From Hyphomonadaceae bacterium (GTDB taxonomy: Bacteria > Pseudomonadota > Alphaproteobacteria > Caulobacterales > Hyphomonadaceae), in NCBI GenBank assembly GCA_947474455.1, contig CANJIL010000015.1, forward strand, positions 1-56,878: a stretch of DNA of 56,878 nt, in the 5' to 3' direction. Positions 1 to 8,289 of the stretch are shown in pieces (the stretch's first letter is position 1; each line of letters opens with the position of its first letter). The notes beneath the pieces were generated by a model, which did no database searches, was not told where the DNA came from, and was given only the letters and a program-made list of their open reading frames with translations. A program made the translations under genes and the position numbers.

Positions 1-1
1 C

Positions 2-385
2 GAGTTTGAACAAGCCCTGCAGCAGCGACGGCTGTTCCTGATCGAGCAGGGATGGATGGAGGCGCACGAGCCCGGGCCATCGCGACAGATGCTTCAGCGC
101 ATGGCGCAGTTCGAGCTCACGACGCAGGCAAGCGCGCTGAGAGAGGAGTTGGGCATTCCCGTGCTGACCTATGACGCACACCGTGTCTCCGGCATCTATG
201 CGCGGCGCATCGACATGGCGCAGGGCAGGATGGCGCTCATTCTCGGCGAGCGTCAGGCCAATCTTGTTCCCTGGCGGCCGCCACTTGAGCGGTTCGCCGG
301 GCGCGAGGTTGTGGGCGTGCTGCGCCAGCAGAGCATGTCGTGGAGTTTGCAGCGTGGAATGGGGCTTGGCTTGGGTATTGGATGA
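2..385 (+). CDS. C-terminal end of a DUF3363 (VirD2-like) relaxase, truncated by the window edge
   Basis: The reading frame is open from the first base and ends at TGA 383-385, leaving about 127 residues of a longer protein. The tail carries the pattern of DUF3363 relaxases: a segment ending in VSGIYARRIDMAQGRMALI, then NLVPWRPPLERFAGREVVG, then a serine/tryptophan-rich end (MSWSLQRG). Relaxases of this family nick the transfer origin and pilot plasmids or integrative elements during conjugation; the catalytic N-terminus lies outside the window. A small HTH gene and a tRNA follow, which suggests the edge of an integrated element. The family call rests on remembered C-terminal motifs. Confidence 0.75.
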   Translation, partial: EFEQALQQRRLFLIEQGWMEAHEPGPSRQMLQRMAQFELTTQASALREELGIPVLTYDAHRVSGIYARRIDMAQGRMALILGERQANLVPWRPPLERFAGREVVGVLRQQSMSWSLQRGMGLGLGIG

Positions 386-542
386 CCGATCGAACTTGCC
401 GCAAGTTTCAGTTCCTCACCCGTTCGCCTGAGCGTGACCATCTCGCACCGTGGATCCAACGTGCTTTCTTCCGTTGGATGAAAGTGGTGGAGCATGTCGC
501 AAGGCTTGTGGATGAATGCTCGTACGAAAGGATGACGTACGT

Positions 543-1040
543 ATGTCGCGTGCACAGCGTAGCAAGACTCAAAGGGCAGCTCGGCCAAAGAGCCAGCTCG
601 ATCTCTTCAGTGTTTCGCTGGATGTCGACGCGATGACTTCGAAGCCCATCCAAAGTCGCGCGATCGCCACTGAGGCGAACCAGACCGCCTTGTCGAGCGC
701 CGCACCTGTGTCCACGACTGAAACTGCCACGACGGTGGACGAGCGTTTGCGCGATTTTGTGATGGGCACGCAAAGACGACGCGGCCGACCTCCGAAGCTG
801 CTCGATCCCGATAGGCAGAAGGCAGCCGATGAGCGGAGGCTGCTTGACGTGCGAGAGGCGGCGATCCGCCTGGGTCTGTCCAAGTCGACTCTCGACAAGA
901 TGCGCTGTTCTGGTCGAGGGCCGCGTTTCATTCGTGCGACTGATCGTGCGATCAGGTATGACCCCGAGGATCTGCGTGCGTTCGCCGATCAGCGCCGCCT
1001 GCGTTCCACGTCACAAATCATTGAAGCTCTCAACGCGTAG
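543..1040 (+). CDS. AlpA/excisionase-like helix-turn-helix protein
   Basis: 165 residues. The N-terminal half is low-complexity Ser/Thr/Ala. An AT-hook-like RGRPPK motif lies near residue 80. The C-terminal ~50 residues (from LLDVREAAIRLGLSKSTLDK to RYDPEDLRAFAD) form a MerR/HTH_17-type winged helix as in AlpA and excisionase proteins. The ATG at 543 is preferred over the in-frame ATG at 516 because GAAAGGA sits about 10 bases upstream of it. Genes like this usually control excision or transfer in integrative elements, which fits the relaxase upstream and the tRNA downstream. Its DNA target is unknown. Confidence 0.7.
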   Translation: MSRAQRSKTQRAARPKSQLDLFSVSLDVDAMTSKPIQSRAIATEANQTALSSAAPVSTTETATTVDERLRDFVMGTQRRRGRPPKLLDPDRQKAADERRLLDVREAAIRLGLSKSTLDKMRCSGRGPRFIRATDRAIRYDPEDLRAFADQRRLRSTSQIIEALNA

Positions 1041-1142
1041 GTCGGGCGCTGCGGCGCGTGCTTCGGGCAGCTCAAATCAATTGCGGCAACGACCGACAAC
1101 GCGGGGCATCGCGCGGATATCTTGTGAACAATTGCGTGAGTT

Positions 1143-1164
1143 GGTGCTTACCAGGTGCTTACCA
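1143..1164 (+). repeat. Tandem 11-bp direct repeat GGTGCTTACCA (2 copies)
   Basis: Two identical, abutting copies of GGTGCTTACCA lie between the HTH gene and the tRNA-Thr 3' end, about 45 bp from the encoded CCA. Short direct repeats there resemble arm-type sites bound by tyrosine integrases or excisionases. The repeat is directly seen; the function is inferred. Confidence 0.6.
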
Positions 1165-1209
1165 GCGCACTTCGGCGGAGTTCAGCGGTGAGCTAAGTGC
1201 TTGAAAAGA

Positions 1210-1285
1210 TGGTGCTGCCTAGGTGACTTGAACACCTGACCCCCGCATTACGAATGCGGTGCTCTACCAGCTGAGCTAAGGCAGC
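1210..1285 (-). tRNA. tRNA-Thr (anticodon CGT)
   Basis: On the minus strand the 7-bp acceptor stem GCTGCCT pairs with AGGCAGC, followed by discriminator A and an encoded CCA (1210-1212). The anticodon loop is TTCGTAA between CCGCA and TGCGG, giving anticodon CGT, which reads ACG (Thr). The T-loop is TTCAAGT. Length is 76 nt. The 3' end faces the mobile-element genes at 1-1040, the usual geometry for an integration site in a tRNA 3' end. Confidence 0.95.
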
Positions 1286-1402
1286 GCCCGGCATTTGGCA
1301 CCGAGGCGGGCGCTATAACCCAGACGGGGTTAAGAAAGCAAGGTTCGACTACTGCGGCTTGGCGGGGGCCAACTTTTCCGTTTTGGGGCAGCCGGTTGGA
1401 AA

Positions 1403-2692
1403 TCAGCCTGCATTGCCGTTAGACGCGGCCGCCTCCAGCAGGCGGGCGTTCAGGTCCCTCAGATTCGCATCCACCGTCGCGCGCTGTTGCGCCAGCGTCC
1501 GCCAGGCGGTGAACGCCGCGCCGGCCTTGCCGGAAACGCCGGATATCGCCTCGATGGCGCCCTGCACGTCGCCAAGATCGAGCTGCCTGCGCGCGTTGCG
1601 GATAATGTCGCGGTTGCTTGCGACGAGGGGGCTTGGCTCGAAGTCGATCACGCCTGTGAAAGCCGTGCGTAGCCAATTCCAGCCATCGTCGCTTTCATCG
1701 GTTGCGAGGCGCTGGGCGCGTTCCGAGGCGGCGGCGAAATTCGACCGCAGCTGGGCGACCGTCACCACGCCGGTGCGCGCAGCGTCAGCCATGGCGTTGA
1801 GATCGGCCTCGCCGGGAAGCAGCGCTGCAAGCGCTTGATGCTCGCGGCCAAACGGTCGGTCGCCGCGGGCTGCGGCTTCAAGCGCGGAGAGGGCGCGGAT
1901 AGCCTGTGAGCGGGCTGTGGCGGCGAGAATGGGTGGCGCCGTTGCGATCCGGGCGTCAGCGTTGCGCGCCGCCGGCGGTTTGCCGCCGTTCAGCATCGTG
2001 ATGTCGGCTGCCATCGTCCTCATGCCGGTCTCGAGCGCGGCTAATGCCGCCTCGCGTCGATCGAAGGCGGCAACCAGCGTCGTGTTTGCAAGGTCAAGCG
2101 CCGTGACCTGGTCGGCGAGATTCGCGATGGCGCGCTGGACTTCCCGCGTTGTCTGCGGCGACGCCTTGTCTTCTTCGACAATCCCTTCGAGCCGGTTGAT
2201 GCGGCCGAGAAGAATGCCGAGAGGGGATTTGGCGGCGGCGGTTTCGCGAGGAGTTGACCCATCTCCGGCCCCGCTGACCGCCGAAAGCTGGCTCGCCAGT
2301 GCGGCCAGGTCGCTGCGCAGCAGCGCTTCGGCCGCGTTCTGCGCATCGAGTCGTTCAGCCTGGGCGTCGAGACGCGAACGAAAGGATATGATTTCGGCCG
2401 CGGCCTGATCGGAGCGGCTGACCAGCTCGCTTTGGCCGCGCACGAGATTGTCGATCTCGCGGGCGAGCGTGCCGGTCGGCGCGCCGGAGCTGGCGTTGCC
2501 CACGATGATGGCGACGATGGCGCCGAGCACAGCCGCCAGAACGCTGGAGACCAGCAATTCCTGCAAAGTCGCGGAGCGGCTGCGAAAGGCGCGCTTGGGC
2601 GCGCGGCGCGACGGCACGGGCTCGGGGCCGCTGGCGGGCTCGAACTCGGCGTCGATGGGTTCAGGATCGTCGTCGACAGGTCGGTTCGTCAT
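1403..2692 (-). CDS. Alphaproteobacterial Mic60/mitofilin-like inner-membrane protein
   Basis: 429 residues. An acidic, proline-rich cytoplasmic head (1-40) is followed by one transmembrane helix (about 46-66, LLVSSVLAAVLGAIVAIIVG), a long Ala/Glu/Arg-rich coiled-coil region (about 75-230) and a helical C-terminus (about 250-429) resembling the mitofilin domain. It is the third gene after hemC and hemD, the reported position of alphaproteobacterial Mic60. Mitochondrial Mic60 shapes cristae; the bacterial homologue is thought to act on intracytoplasmic membranes or envelope contacts. hemY, often next in this cluster, is absent and tRNA-Thr follows. The assignment rests on architecture and synteny. 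Confidence 0.75.
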   Translation of the reverse strand: MTNRPVDDDPEPIDAEFEPASGPEPVPSRRAPKRAFRSRSATLQELLVSSVLAAVLGAIVAIIVGNASSGAPTGTLAREIDNLVRGQSELVSRSDQAAAEIISFRSRLDAQAERLDAQNAAEALLRSDLAALASQLSAVSGAGDGSTPRETAAAKSPLGILLGRINRLEGIVEEDKASPQTTREVQRAIANLADQVTALDLANTTLVAAFDRREAALAALETGMRTMAADITMLNGGKPPAARNADARIATAPPILAATARSQAIRALSALEAAARGDRPFGREHQALAALLPGEADLNAMADAARTGVVTVAQLRSNFAAASERAQRLATDESDDGWNWLRTAFTGVIDFEPSPLVASNRDIIRNARRQLDLGDVQGAIEAISGVSGKAGAAFTAWRTLAQQRATVDANLRDLNARLLEAAASNGNAG

Positions 2693-2762
2693 CGACCACC
2701 ATCCTCATGGCGTTCGCATGCCCTCTCCCCTCGGGCAGAATAGGCGTGCGTCGGGCTTTTTC

Positions 2763-3461
2763 TCAACCTGAAACGAGGCGGGAAAGGGTGGAAAGAAGGG
2801 ATTGTTCGTCAGGATCGGCGGCGATCTCTACCCGTTGGGCCAAGGAGGCCAGCGGAGCGGCGGCGGCGCTTGAGATTGCCGCAATCGCGAGGGGTGCGGA
2901 TGTGTTTGTCGCAAAACCTGAGAGAATCTTCGCGCCGCGCGGGGAATGAATGAGCACAGCTTCGAATGCCCGCTGGCCCGCGAGGTGGGAGGCTAGCACC
3001 GGCCCAGGCGCGTCGACGGCAATCGCGCGAAAGATGGCGACAAAATTGGCGGCATGCCCGGCGCTGCGGAGCCGCCCGGTCAGGTCGCCGCGCGTTTCCT
3101 CGTTTCCGGCGTGGAGCAGACGGAGGGATGCTGGCAGTTTCTCCACAATCAGCGCCGCCAGCGCTTCAACGTCGCCGCCAGCGGACGTGACGTTTGCGTA
3201 CCCTGCCTCGCGTGCCGCCTCTGCCGTTCGCGCGCCAACGCAGAAGACCTCTGCATCGCGGCGCGCCGAAAGGCCCGAGAATATGCGCGCGCCATTGGCG
3301 CTGGTGAACGCGAGCGCATCGAAAAGCGGGACTGCAGCGGCGACAGGCTCGATCGCGAAGACAGGCTCCACGATGGGGACATAGCCGGCTTCGATCAGTC
3401 TGGCCGCTGTCTCGGAGGCGCCCGGCTCACTGCGTGTGACGAGAACCCGCGACTGCCTCAC
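2763..3461 (-). CDS. hemD: Uroporphyrinogen-III synthase
   Basis: 232 residues. It cyclises and inverts ring D of hydroxymethylbilane to give uroporphyrinogen III. The N-terminus SRVLVTRSEPGASETAARL and the segment DALAFTSANGARIF are typical of HemD. The start is taken as GTG at 3461, whose GTGA overlaps the hemC stop by 4 bases and implies translational coupling. Longer upstream extensions read antisense-like Arg-rich sequence. HemD is poorly conserved, so the call also leans on synteny with hemC. Confidence 0.88.
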   Translation of the reverse strand: MRQSRVLVTRSEPGASETAARLIEAGYVPIVEPVFAIEPVAAAVPLFDALAFTSANGARIFSGLSARRDAEVFCVGARTAEAAREAGYANVTSAGGDVEALAALIVEKLPASLRLLHAGNEETRGDLTGRLRSAGHAANFVAIFRAIAVDAPGPVLASHLAGQRAFEAVLIHSPRGAKILSGFATNTSAPLAIAAISSAAAAPLASLAQRVEIAADPDEQSLLSTLSRLVSG

Positions 3462-4429
3462 GCGCCTTCGTCCTCGTCGTCGGACCAGGGTGCAGGACCT
3501 TCGCCAAGGTCGTAGGCGCGCTCGGCGGCGACATCCTCGGCGAGGGCATTGCCCAGCACTTCGGCATCGAATTCGCTTGGGCGCCCTTCGATGATGCCTT
3601 CGGCGCGCCATCGCCTGTCACCCTCGTCGGTCAGCACTTCGCCAGCCATCTCCGCGCCGTCGTCCGTCAGCCAGAAGTGAGCGGCGATCGGCATGCGGCA
3701 GGAGCCGTCAAGGCGGCGCAGGAAGGCGCGCTCGGCAATGGCGGCGAGATGCGCGTCCCTGTCGTCGGTCTTCGCGACGGCGTCCTTCAGCCATTGCGGC
3801 GCATCGACGTGAAGTGTCACGCCAATGATCCCCTGGCCCCCAGCCGGTAGCATCTCGTCGGCCGAAAGAATGCCGGCCGCCTTGTCGATGATTCCCAGCC
3901 GGCGAAGACCGGCGGCGGCGAGAATGGTCGCCTGCGCTTCCCCTTCGGCCAGCTTGCGCAGGCGAGTCTGCACATTGCCACGGAAGGTGACAGCCTTAAG
4001 ATCGGGACGCGCGGCCAGCAACTGCGCCTTCCGGCGCAGGCTCGACGTGCCCACTACGGCGCCCTGCGGCAGCTCCGCAATGGTGGCGCGGGTTCCAATC
4101 AGGCAGTCGCGAGGGTCCTCGCGCGGCATGAAGGCGGCGAGCACAAGATGCTCCGCCAGCGTGACAGTGACGTCCTTCAACGAATGAACTGCGACATCGA
4201 TCTCGCCGATCTCCTGCGCACGATCGAGCTCCTTGGTGAAAAGCCCTTTGCCGCCGGCGTCCTGCAGCGACTTGTCGAGGATCTTGTCGCCCGTGGTGGT
4301 GAAGGTGTGGATCGACGTCGCAAGCTCCCCGCCCGCCGCCTTGTTGATGCGGTCGGCGAAATAGTGAGCCTGCGCCAGCGCCAGGGGAGAGCCGCGCGTG
4401 CCGATCCGGACTGTTTTTGCCTCTGTCAT
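3458..4429 (-). CDS. hemC: Hydroxymethylbilane synthase (porphobilinogen deaminase)
   Basis: 323 residues. It polymerises four porphobilinogens into hydroxymethylbilane. The N-terminus [16 protein letters not shown], the segment [11 protein letters not shown] and the dipyrromethane-cofactor cysteine in [10 protein letters not shown] are all present. The C-terminus has an unusual acidic tail (WSDDEDEGA). ATG 4429 is chosen because AAAGG lies about 6 bases upstream and the conserved start follows. It is first in the hemC-hemD-mic60 operon and divergent from tsaD across about 47 bp, which must hold both promoters. Confidence 0.97.
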   Translation of the reverse strand: MTEAKTVRIGTRGSPLALAQAHYFADRINKAAGGELATSIHTFTTTGDKILDKSLQDAGGKGLFTKELDRAQEIGEIDVAVHSLKDVTVTLAEHLVLAAFMPREDPRDCLIGTRATIAELPQGAVVGTSSLRRKAQLLAARPDLKAVTFRGNVQTRLRKLAEGEAQATILAAAGLRRLGIIDKAAGILSADEMLPAGGQGIIGVTLHVDAPQWLKDAVAKTDDRDAHLAAIAERAFLRRLDGSCRMPIAAHFWLTDDGAEMAGEVLTDEGDRRWRAEGIIEGRPSEFDAEVLGNALAEDVAAERAYDLGEGPAPWSDDEDEGA

Positions 4430-4476
4430 TCGCGCCTTTGCTTTGGGGGTGCTTGGGGCGTACAAGCGCCGCCGCT

Positions 4477-5565
4477 ATGATGCAAGGCACAGTCACCGTC
4501 CTGGGGATCGAGACCAGCTGCGACGAAACCGCGGCCGCGGTCGTGCGCCTCACCGAGGGCAGGGTAGAGGTGCTGTCCGAACGGGTCGCCAGCCAGATCG
4601 AAGAACACGCCCTCTATGGCGGCGTGGTTCCGGAGATTGCCGCGCGGGTACATGTCGAGAAGCTGGATTCGCTGGTAAAGATGGCCATGTATGATGCAGG
4701 CATTGGCTGGGATGGCCTGTCAGGTATTGCGGCCACGGCGGGGCCTGGCCTGATCGGCGGGGTGATGACCGGGCTCTCGACTGCCAAGGCGATCGCGCTG
4801 GCCCGGGGCCTTCCGCTGATCGCCGTAAACCATCTCGAAGGCCATGCCCTGAGCCCGCGCCTCGCAAACGAGGTCAACTTTCCTTATCTGCTGCTTCTGG
4901 TGTCGGGCGGACATTGCCAGTTCGCGTTCGTCGAAGGGGTGGGCAGGTATACGCGTCTCGGCTCCACGATCGATGACGCTGTCGGGGAAGCGTTCGACAA
5001 GACCGCAAAGTTGCTCGCTCTGTCCGGTGCAGGCGGCCCCGCGGTGGAGCGTGAAGCGCTTCAAGGAGACCCGGAGGCGGTCGACCTGCCAAGGCCGCTG
5101 CTCGACCGGCAGGGTCTCGACATGAGTTTCTCCGGGCTCAAGACCGCGGTGCGCCGCGCGGCCGAAGAGAAAACACTGACGCCGAAGCGTTGCGCCGACA
5201 TCTGCGCCAGCTTCCAGGCGGCCGTGGCCGATATTCTCGCCGCGAAATCCGCACGCGCAATGGAGATCATCTCCGAGCGCACTGACCGGCGCACATTCGT
5301 CACCGCCGGAGGCGTCGCCGCCAACAAGACGCTGCGCGCCCGCCTTGAAGCCGAGGCTCACCGCGCCGGGTTTCACTTCTTCGCGCCGCCACTGCGCTGG
5401 TGCACTGACAACGGCGCGATGATTGCGCTCGCCGGCGCCGAACGTCTCGCGCGCGGCCTGACGGATCCTTTGGATACGGCCGCCCGCGCGCGCTGGCCGC
5501 TGGACGAGGCGTCCGCTTCGGCCGCGCCGATTTATGGGGCGGGCAAGAAGGGCGCGAAGGCTTAG
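4477..5565 (+). CDS. tsaD: tRNA threonylcarbamoyladenosine transferase TsaD
   Basis: 362 residues. It transfers threonylcarbamoyl from TC-AMP to A37 of ANN-decoding tRNAs, together with TsaB and TsaE. The ASKHA-fold start [14 protein letters not shown], the metal-ligand motif [18 protein letters not shown] and [11 protein letters not shown] are intact. The start is ATG 4477 (or the adjacent ATG 4480); upstream in-frame codons overlap the hemC promoter. It is divergent from hemC, a common alphaproteobacterial arrangement. The gene usually found next (gpsA) is replaced here by a decayed reading frame. Confidence 0.97.
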   Translation: MMQGTVTVLGIETSCDETAAAVVRLTEGRVEVLSERVASQIEEHALYGGVVPEIAARVHVEKLDSLVKMAMYDAGIGWDGLSGIAATAGPGLIGGVMTGLSTAKAIALARGLPLIAVNHLEGHALSPRLANEVNFPYLLLLVSGGHCQFAFVEGVGRYTRLGSTIDDAVGEAFDKTAKLLALSGAGGPAVEREALQGDPEAVDLPRPLLDRQGLDMSFSGLKTAVRRAAEEKTLTPKRCADICASFQAAVADILAAKSARAMEIISERTDRRTFVTAGGVAANKTLRARLEAEAHRAGFHFFAPPLRWCTDNGAMIALAGAERLARGLTDPLDTAARARWPLDEASASAAPIYGAGKKGAKA

Positions 5566-5575
5566 CGTCTGATTT

Positions 5576-5712
5576 ATGACCAGCATGGTTGATGGCCTGA
5601 TTGTCGGTGGCGGCGCGCGGCCGGGATTGGCGCCGCGCTGCGCCTGACTTCGGCGAATGCCTCCCATCTGCTTTTAGAAGCGCGTCCGCCGCTGGGCGGG
5701 CGGGAGGGGCCA
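5576..5712 (+). pseudogene. Remnant of an FAD-dependent oxidoreductase N-terminus (frameshifted)
   Basis: From ATG 5576 the frame reads a dinucleotide-binding start (VDGLIVGGG) and then hits a stop after 23 codons. The +1-shifted frame continues the fold (GIGAALRLTSANASHLLLEA, then GGREG), the beta-alpha-beta and GGR pattern of amine-oxidase-type flavoproteins. A one-base change near 5615-5640 therefore broke the gene, and nothing downstream of GGR matches the rest of such an enzyme. Both halves are plainly visible; the exact parent family is not. Confidence 0.6.
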
Positions 5713-5718
5713 TTGCGC

Positions 5719-5994
5719 ATGTCGGCGCTGAAAGCGTCGGGTATTGCCGGTTATGAAGTCCTGGAGGTGACGGGCCTCCGCGTCGGCGAAATCGCTCACG
5801 TCGAAACAGACGGGCAGGGCCACACGGGTTGGCTCGGCGTCGCGCTCGATGCCGGCGGCGAGGCGCGCGTTGCTTCGTTCCGTGCAGATCTTGATGCCAA
5901 GCAGAAGCCAGTTAGCTTGGGTTTTTCGGAAGACCTGCTGATCGCACGGGCGGATGTTGCAGCGAGCGAACGGCTCAGGTCACCTTCAATTTGA
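5719..5994 (+). CDS. Small PRC-barrel-like protein
   Basis: 91 residues. The ATG at 5719 has GGAGGGG about 9 bases upstream. The sequence GYEVLEVTGLRVGEIAHVET, followed by a DAKQKPVSLGFSEDLL segment, has the spacing of a PRC-barrel (a small beta-barrel found in photosynthetic reaction-centre H and RimM proteins and in many stress proteins). The 3' end overlaps the end of the convergent lipoprotein gene by 20 bp. It directly follows the flavoprotein remnant and could be part of the same decayed tract, so expression is uncertain. Confidence 0.5.
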   Translation: MSALKASGIAGYEVLEVTGLRVGEIAHVETDGQGHTGWLGVALDAGGEARVASFRADLDAKQKPVSLGFSEDLLIARADVAASERLRSPSI

Positions 5995-6709
5995 ACTTGA
6001 ACGTCGACGCGTCGGGTTCGGCTGTGGTCTCCCATGGGCGGCGCTGGGCCAGCGTGATCTCGCCTTCGCCCGCGGCCGCGGCTTCGATGATGACAACTTC
6101 CCAATGGCTGCCGCCGGCAAAACCCGGCGTGAATTGCGCGGTCGATGTTGCTCCGCCCGGTCCGTCCGTCGCCCTGATGAAGGCTGGCGGCGTGGAGACG
6201 CTCCACACATAGCCAGCCGTCGGAACGCCGACGAGGGCGACCGATATTTTCTCCCCGAGCTTCATCTCGACACTGGCGCCAGCATCCGCTTCCCCCAGCA
6301 TGCGCACGACGCCGTCAACTCTGGGTGCGGGCAGTTCGCGGGTTTTGATCATGCAGATCTTTGTCGTTGCGCCCGACTTCCAGGCCACCGATGATCCGTC
6401 CGTCTGAAGCGTGGTTGTGGCGTTCTTGAATTCCATGCCGGTCTGGCTGTCAGGATTCATCGGCAGTGTTTCGGTGCCGCCGCCGTCCAGCCGCGCAACA
6501 ACGCCGTTTCCGCTATTGTAGACGACATCGACCACGCCGCCGCCTTCGCATTCGTAATTGACCGCGTTGGCGAACGCATCGGGCGTGGGGAACGTCGCCG
6601 GCTGGTCAGCGACGGGCGTTGGCTCGGCCGGTACTGGCGGGGCGGGCTGGTTGCAGGCTGCGACCAGAAGTCCAAGCCCTGCGAAGGCGGCGATTGCCCT
6701 GATGCTCAT
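5975..6709 (-). CDS. Lipoprotein combining an MliC-like lysozyme-inhibitor domain and a chagasin-like (I42) protease-inhibitor domain
   Basis: 244 residues. The lipobox LVAAC gives a lipidated Cys19, followed by a proline-rich linker. Residues about 45-125 resemble MliC (YECEGGGVVDVVY, a MNPDSQTGMEF turn, then TTKICM); MliC/PliC proteins inhibit c-type lysozyme. Residues about 130-244 resemble chagasin: GVPTAGYVWSV (the NPTTGY-type loop) and GEGEITLAQRRPWE (the RPW loop), both used by I42 inhibitors to block papain-like proteases. The start at 6709 places the signal peptide correctly. Both domain calls are from motifs; inhibitory activity is inferred. Confidence 0.72.
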   Translation of the reverse strand: MSIRAIAAFAGLGLLVAACNQPAPPVPAEPTPVADQPATFPTPDAFANAVNYECEGGGVVDVVYNSGNGVVARLDGGGTETLPMNPDSQTGMEFKNATTTLQTDGSSVAWKSGATTKICMIKTRELPAPRVDGVVRMLGEADAGASVEMKLGEKISVALVGVPTAGYVWSVSTPPAFIRATDGPGGATSTAQFTPGFAGGSHWEVVIIEAAAAGEGEITLAQRRPWETTAEPDASTFKFKLKVT

Positions 6710-6858
6710 GTGAGTTCCCCGGTGCATTGTCCGGGGCTACTTCTCAGGCCGGGCCAGGGTGGTGGCAATCCCCCAACACCATGCAATTCCTGCCTTTTTT
6801 GGTAGTGGCGACAGCGCAGCGCGAATCCGTCCAGACTGCATGCGCGTGATTTGCGGGG

Positions 6859-7284
6859 ATGGCGGACATGGACCTGATTGCACTGATGCATGCTGCCGCC
6901 GCCCTGTGTGCGGGCGGAGCGGCCGCCTCCGGCTGGACGGCGGCGGTAATCGTCGCAAACACAGCATTCGATGGTCTCGATCACGGCCGCGCAGACCGCA
7001 TGCTGCGCAAGGTGATCGCGGCCACTGCCGGCTTCCAGGCAGCGTTGTTGGGTATCGCCACCGGCGCCGCCCTGCTGTCAAACGCGCGCGCGGCCGCTAT
7101 CGTCGCGGGTGTTTCGGCGCTCGGCTTCCTCTCGAACGTCTGGACGTTGGCTCCGCGGCGCGACAAGGCGCCGGAAGGCCTGAAAAAGAAAAACTCTACC
7201 CAGCGCATCGTCGCTGTCGCGTTGACGCTCATGATGACAATGGCCGCCTTGGCTGCAGGCATAATGGCGGCCTTCGGGATCTGA
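6859..7284 (+). CDS. Hypothetical four-helix membrane protein
   Basis: 141 residues. Four hydrophobic segments (about 8-35, 55-75, 78-97 and 117-140) are separated by a basic cytoplasmic-looking loop (RRDKAPEGLKKKN). I recognise no family. ATG 6868 is an alternative start, since the GGGG upstream is too close to 6859 to serve it well. It is divergent from the MliC-chagasin lipoprotein across about 150 bp and followed by a convergent lipoprotein gene. Confidence 0.65.
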   Translation: MADMDLIALMHAAAALCAGGAAASGWTAAVIVANTAFDGLDHGRADRMLRKVIAATAGFQAALLGIATGAALLSNARAAAIVAGVSALGFLSNVWTLAPRRDKAPEGLKKKNSTQRIVAVALTLMMTMAALAAGIMAAFGI

Positions 7285-7313
7285 GAAGGCGCACCTGAGG
7301 GCGCGCCTAGAGC

Positions 7314-7616
7314 TCAGACGAAGCAACTCATCGTTGCCTGTGTGAAGATCTCAGAGATCTTTTCTTTGGCGGTCAGATTGTTCGGCAGCATCGCCGACGA
7401 AAGCTTGTTTGCTTCCATCGCCGTGGCGACTTCACTGAACTCCTCAGGCGTCAGGTTCTTCTCAAGCGCGTCAGCAAAGCAGGCGCACTTCGTTTCGGAA
7501 CCCATTTTCGTAGTGCACGCCCCGGCGACCTCGGGTTTGCCAGCCGCCGCTGCACCGCACGCAGCGACGCCCAAGGCCATAGTAAGGGACGCTAGAAGTG
7601 AAACCGGACGTTTCAT
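7314..7616 (-). CDS. Small predicted lipoprotein
   Basis: 100 residues. The signal peptide MKRPVSLLASLTMALGVAAC ends in a lipobox Cys. The mature part has four more cysteines (GACTTKMG, CACF, SCFV) and is helical. GGGAG sits about 6 bases upstream of ATG 7616. No family recognised; four cysteines in a short secreted protein suggest disulfides. Confidence 0.7.
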   Translation of the reverse strand: MKRPVSLLASLTMALGVAACGAAAAGKPEVAGACTTKMGSETKCACFADALEKNLTPEEFSEVATAMEANKLSSAMLPNNLTAKEKISEIFTQATMSCFV

Positions 7617-7838
7617 GAAAACTCCCTCATTTCTATGCGGGTCCTGATACCCGCTGGACAAATTGACGCGCCTCCCGAGGGCGGGTGTCAAACGAAGTTT
7701 TTGCAGATTTTTCGCGCTCTTATCTGTACCTTACGTCATGCCGTAGGGGGCGAGCGGTCCGGTATTCGCCCTGAGCGCCAAGCTGCTCGCGTCATGCGGT
7801 AATGCGTGTAAGCCGTCAGACTAGGGCCGGAGCCAGAC

Positions 7839-8246
7839 ATGGACATTGCCATCCGATCTTTCGTGAACGGGTTTCCTGAGTTCATGATCCAGGGCGGCGT
7901 CACCCTCGGCCTGCTGATTACGGGATGCATCGTTCATGTGCTGCTGACGCCCATGAGGGAGATGCAACTGATCAAGAGCGGAAATATTTCCGCAGGCGTC
8001 AGTGTCGCGGCGGTGATCGTCGGTCTGGCTGTTCCGATGGCCGCATGTCTCGCGACAGCCAATTCCGTCTATGACCTGCTGATCTGGGGCGTGGTGGCCA
8101 TCCTGTTGCAATTGCTGGCGTTTCGGGTCGCCGAGCTGCTGCTGCGCGACCTGCCGCGGCGTATCGAGAGGGATGAAATTGGCGCCGCGCTGGTGCTGGC
8201 GGCCGTGAAGCTGGCTGCCGCTTTGGTTATGGCTGCGGCCTTGTGA
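7839..8246 (+). CDS. DUF350 (YjfL-type) membrane protein
   Basis: 135 residues, four transmembrane helices. The pattern LLITGCIVHVLLTP, EMQLIKSGNISAGVSVAAVI and VYDLLIWGVVAILLQ matches DUF350, small inner-membrane proteins of unknown function often near stress genes. It precedes the trypsin-like protease by 43 bp on the same strand and may be co-transcribed with it. Confidence 0.75.
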   Translation: MDIAIRSFVNGFPEFMIQGGVTLGLLITGCIVHVLLTPMREMQLIKSGNISAGVSVAAVIVGLAVPMAACLATANSVYDLLIWGVVAILLQLLAFRVAELLLRDLPRRIERDEIGAALVLAAVKLAAALVMAAAL

Positions 8247-8289
8247 GTTTAGAGCCACGCCCGAATATTAGGGTGTTGCGGAGACATGA

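Noticed and set aside
1290-1312. Sigma-54 promoter suggested by TTGGCAC near 1295
   Set aside because: The -12 TTGC element is missing at the required spacing, and no gene starts downstream.
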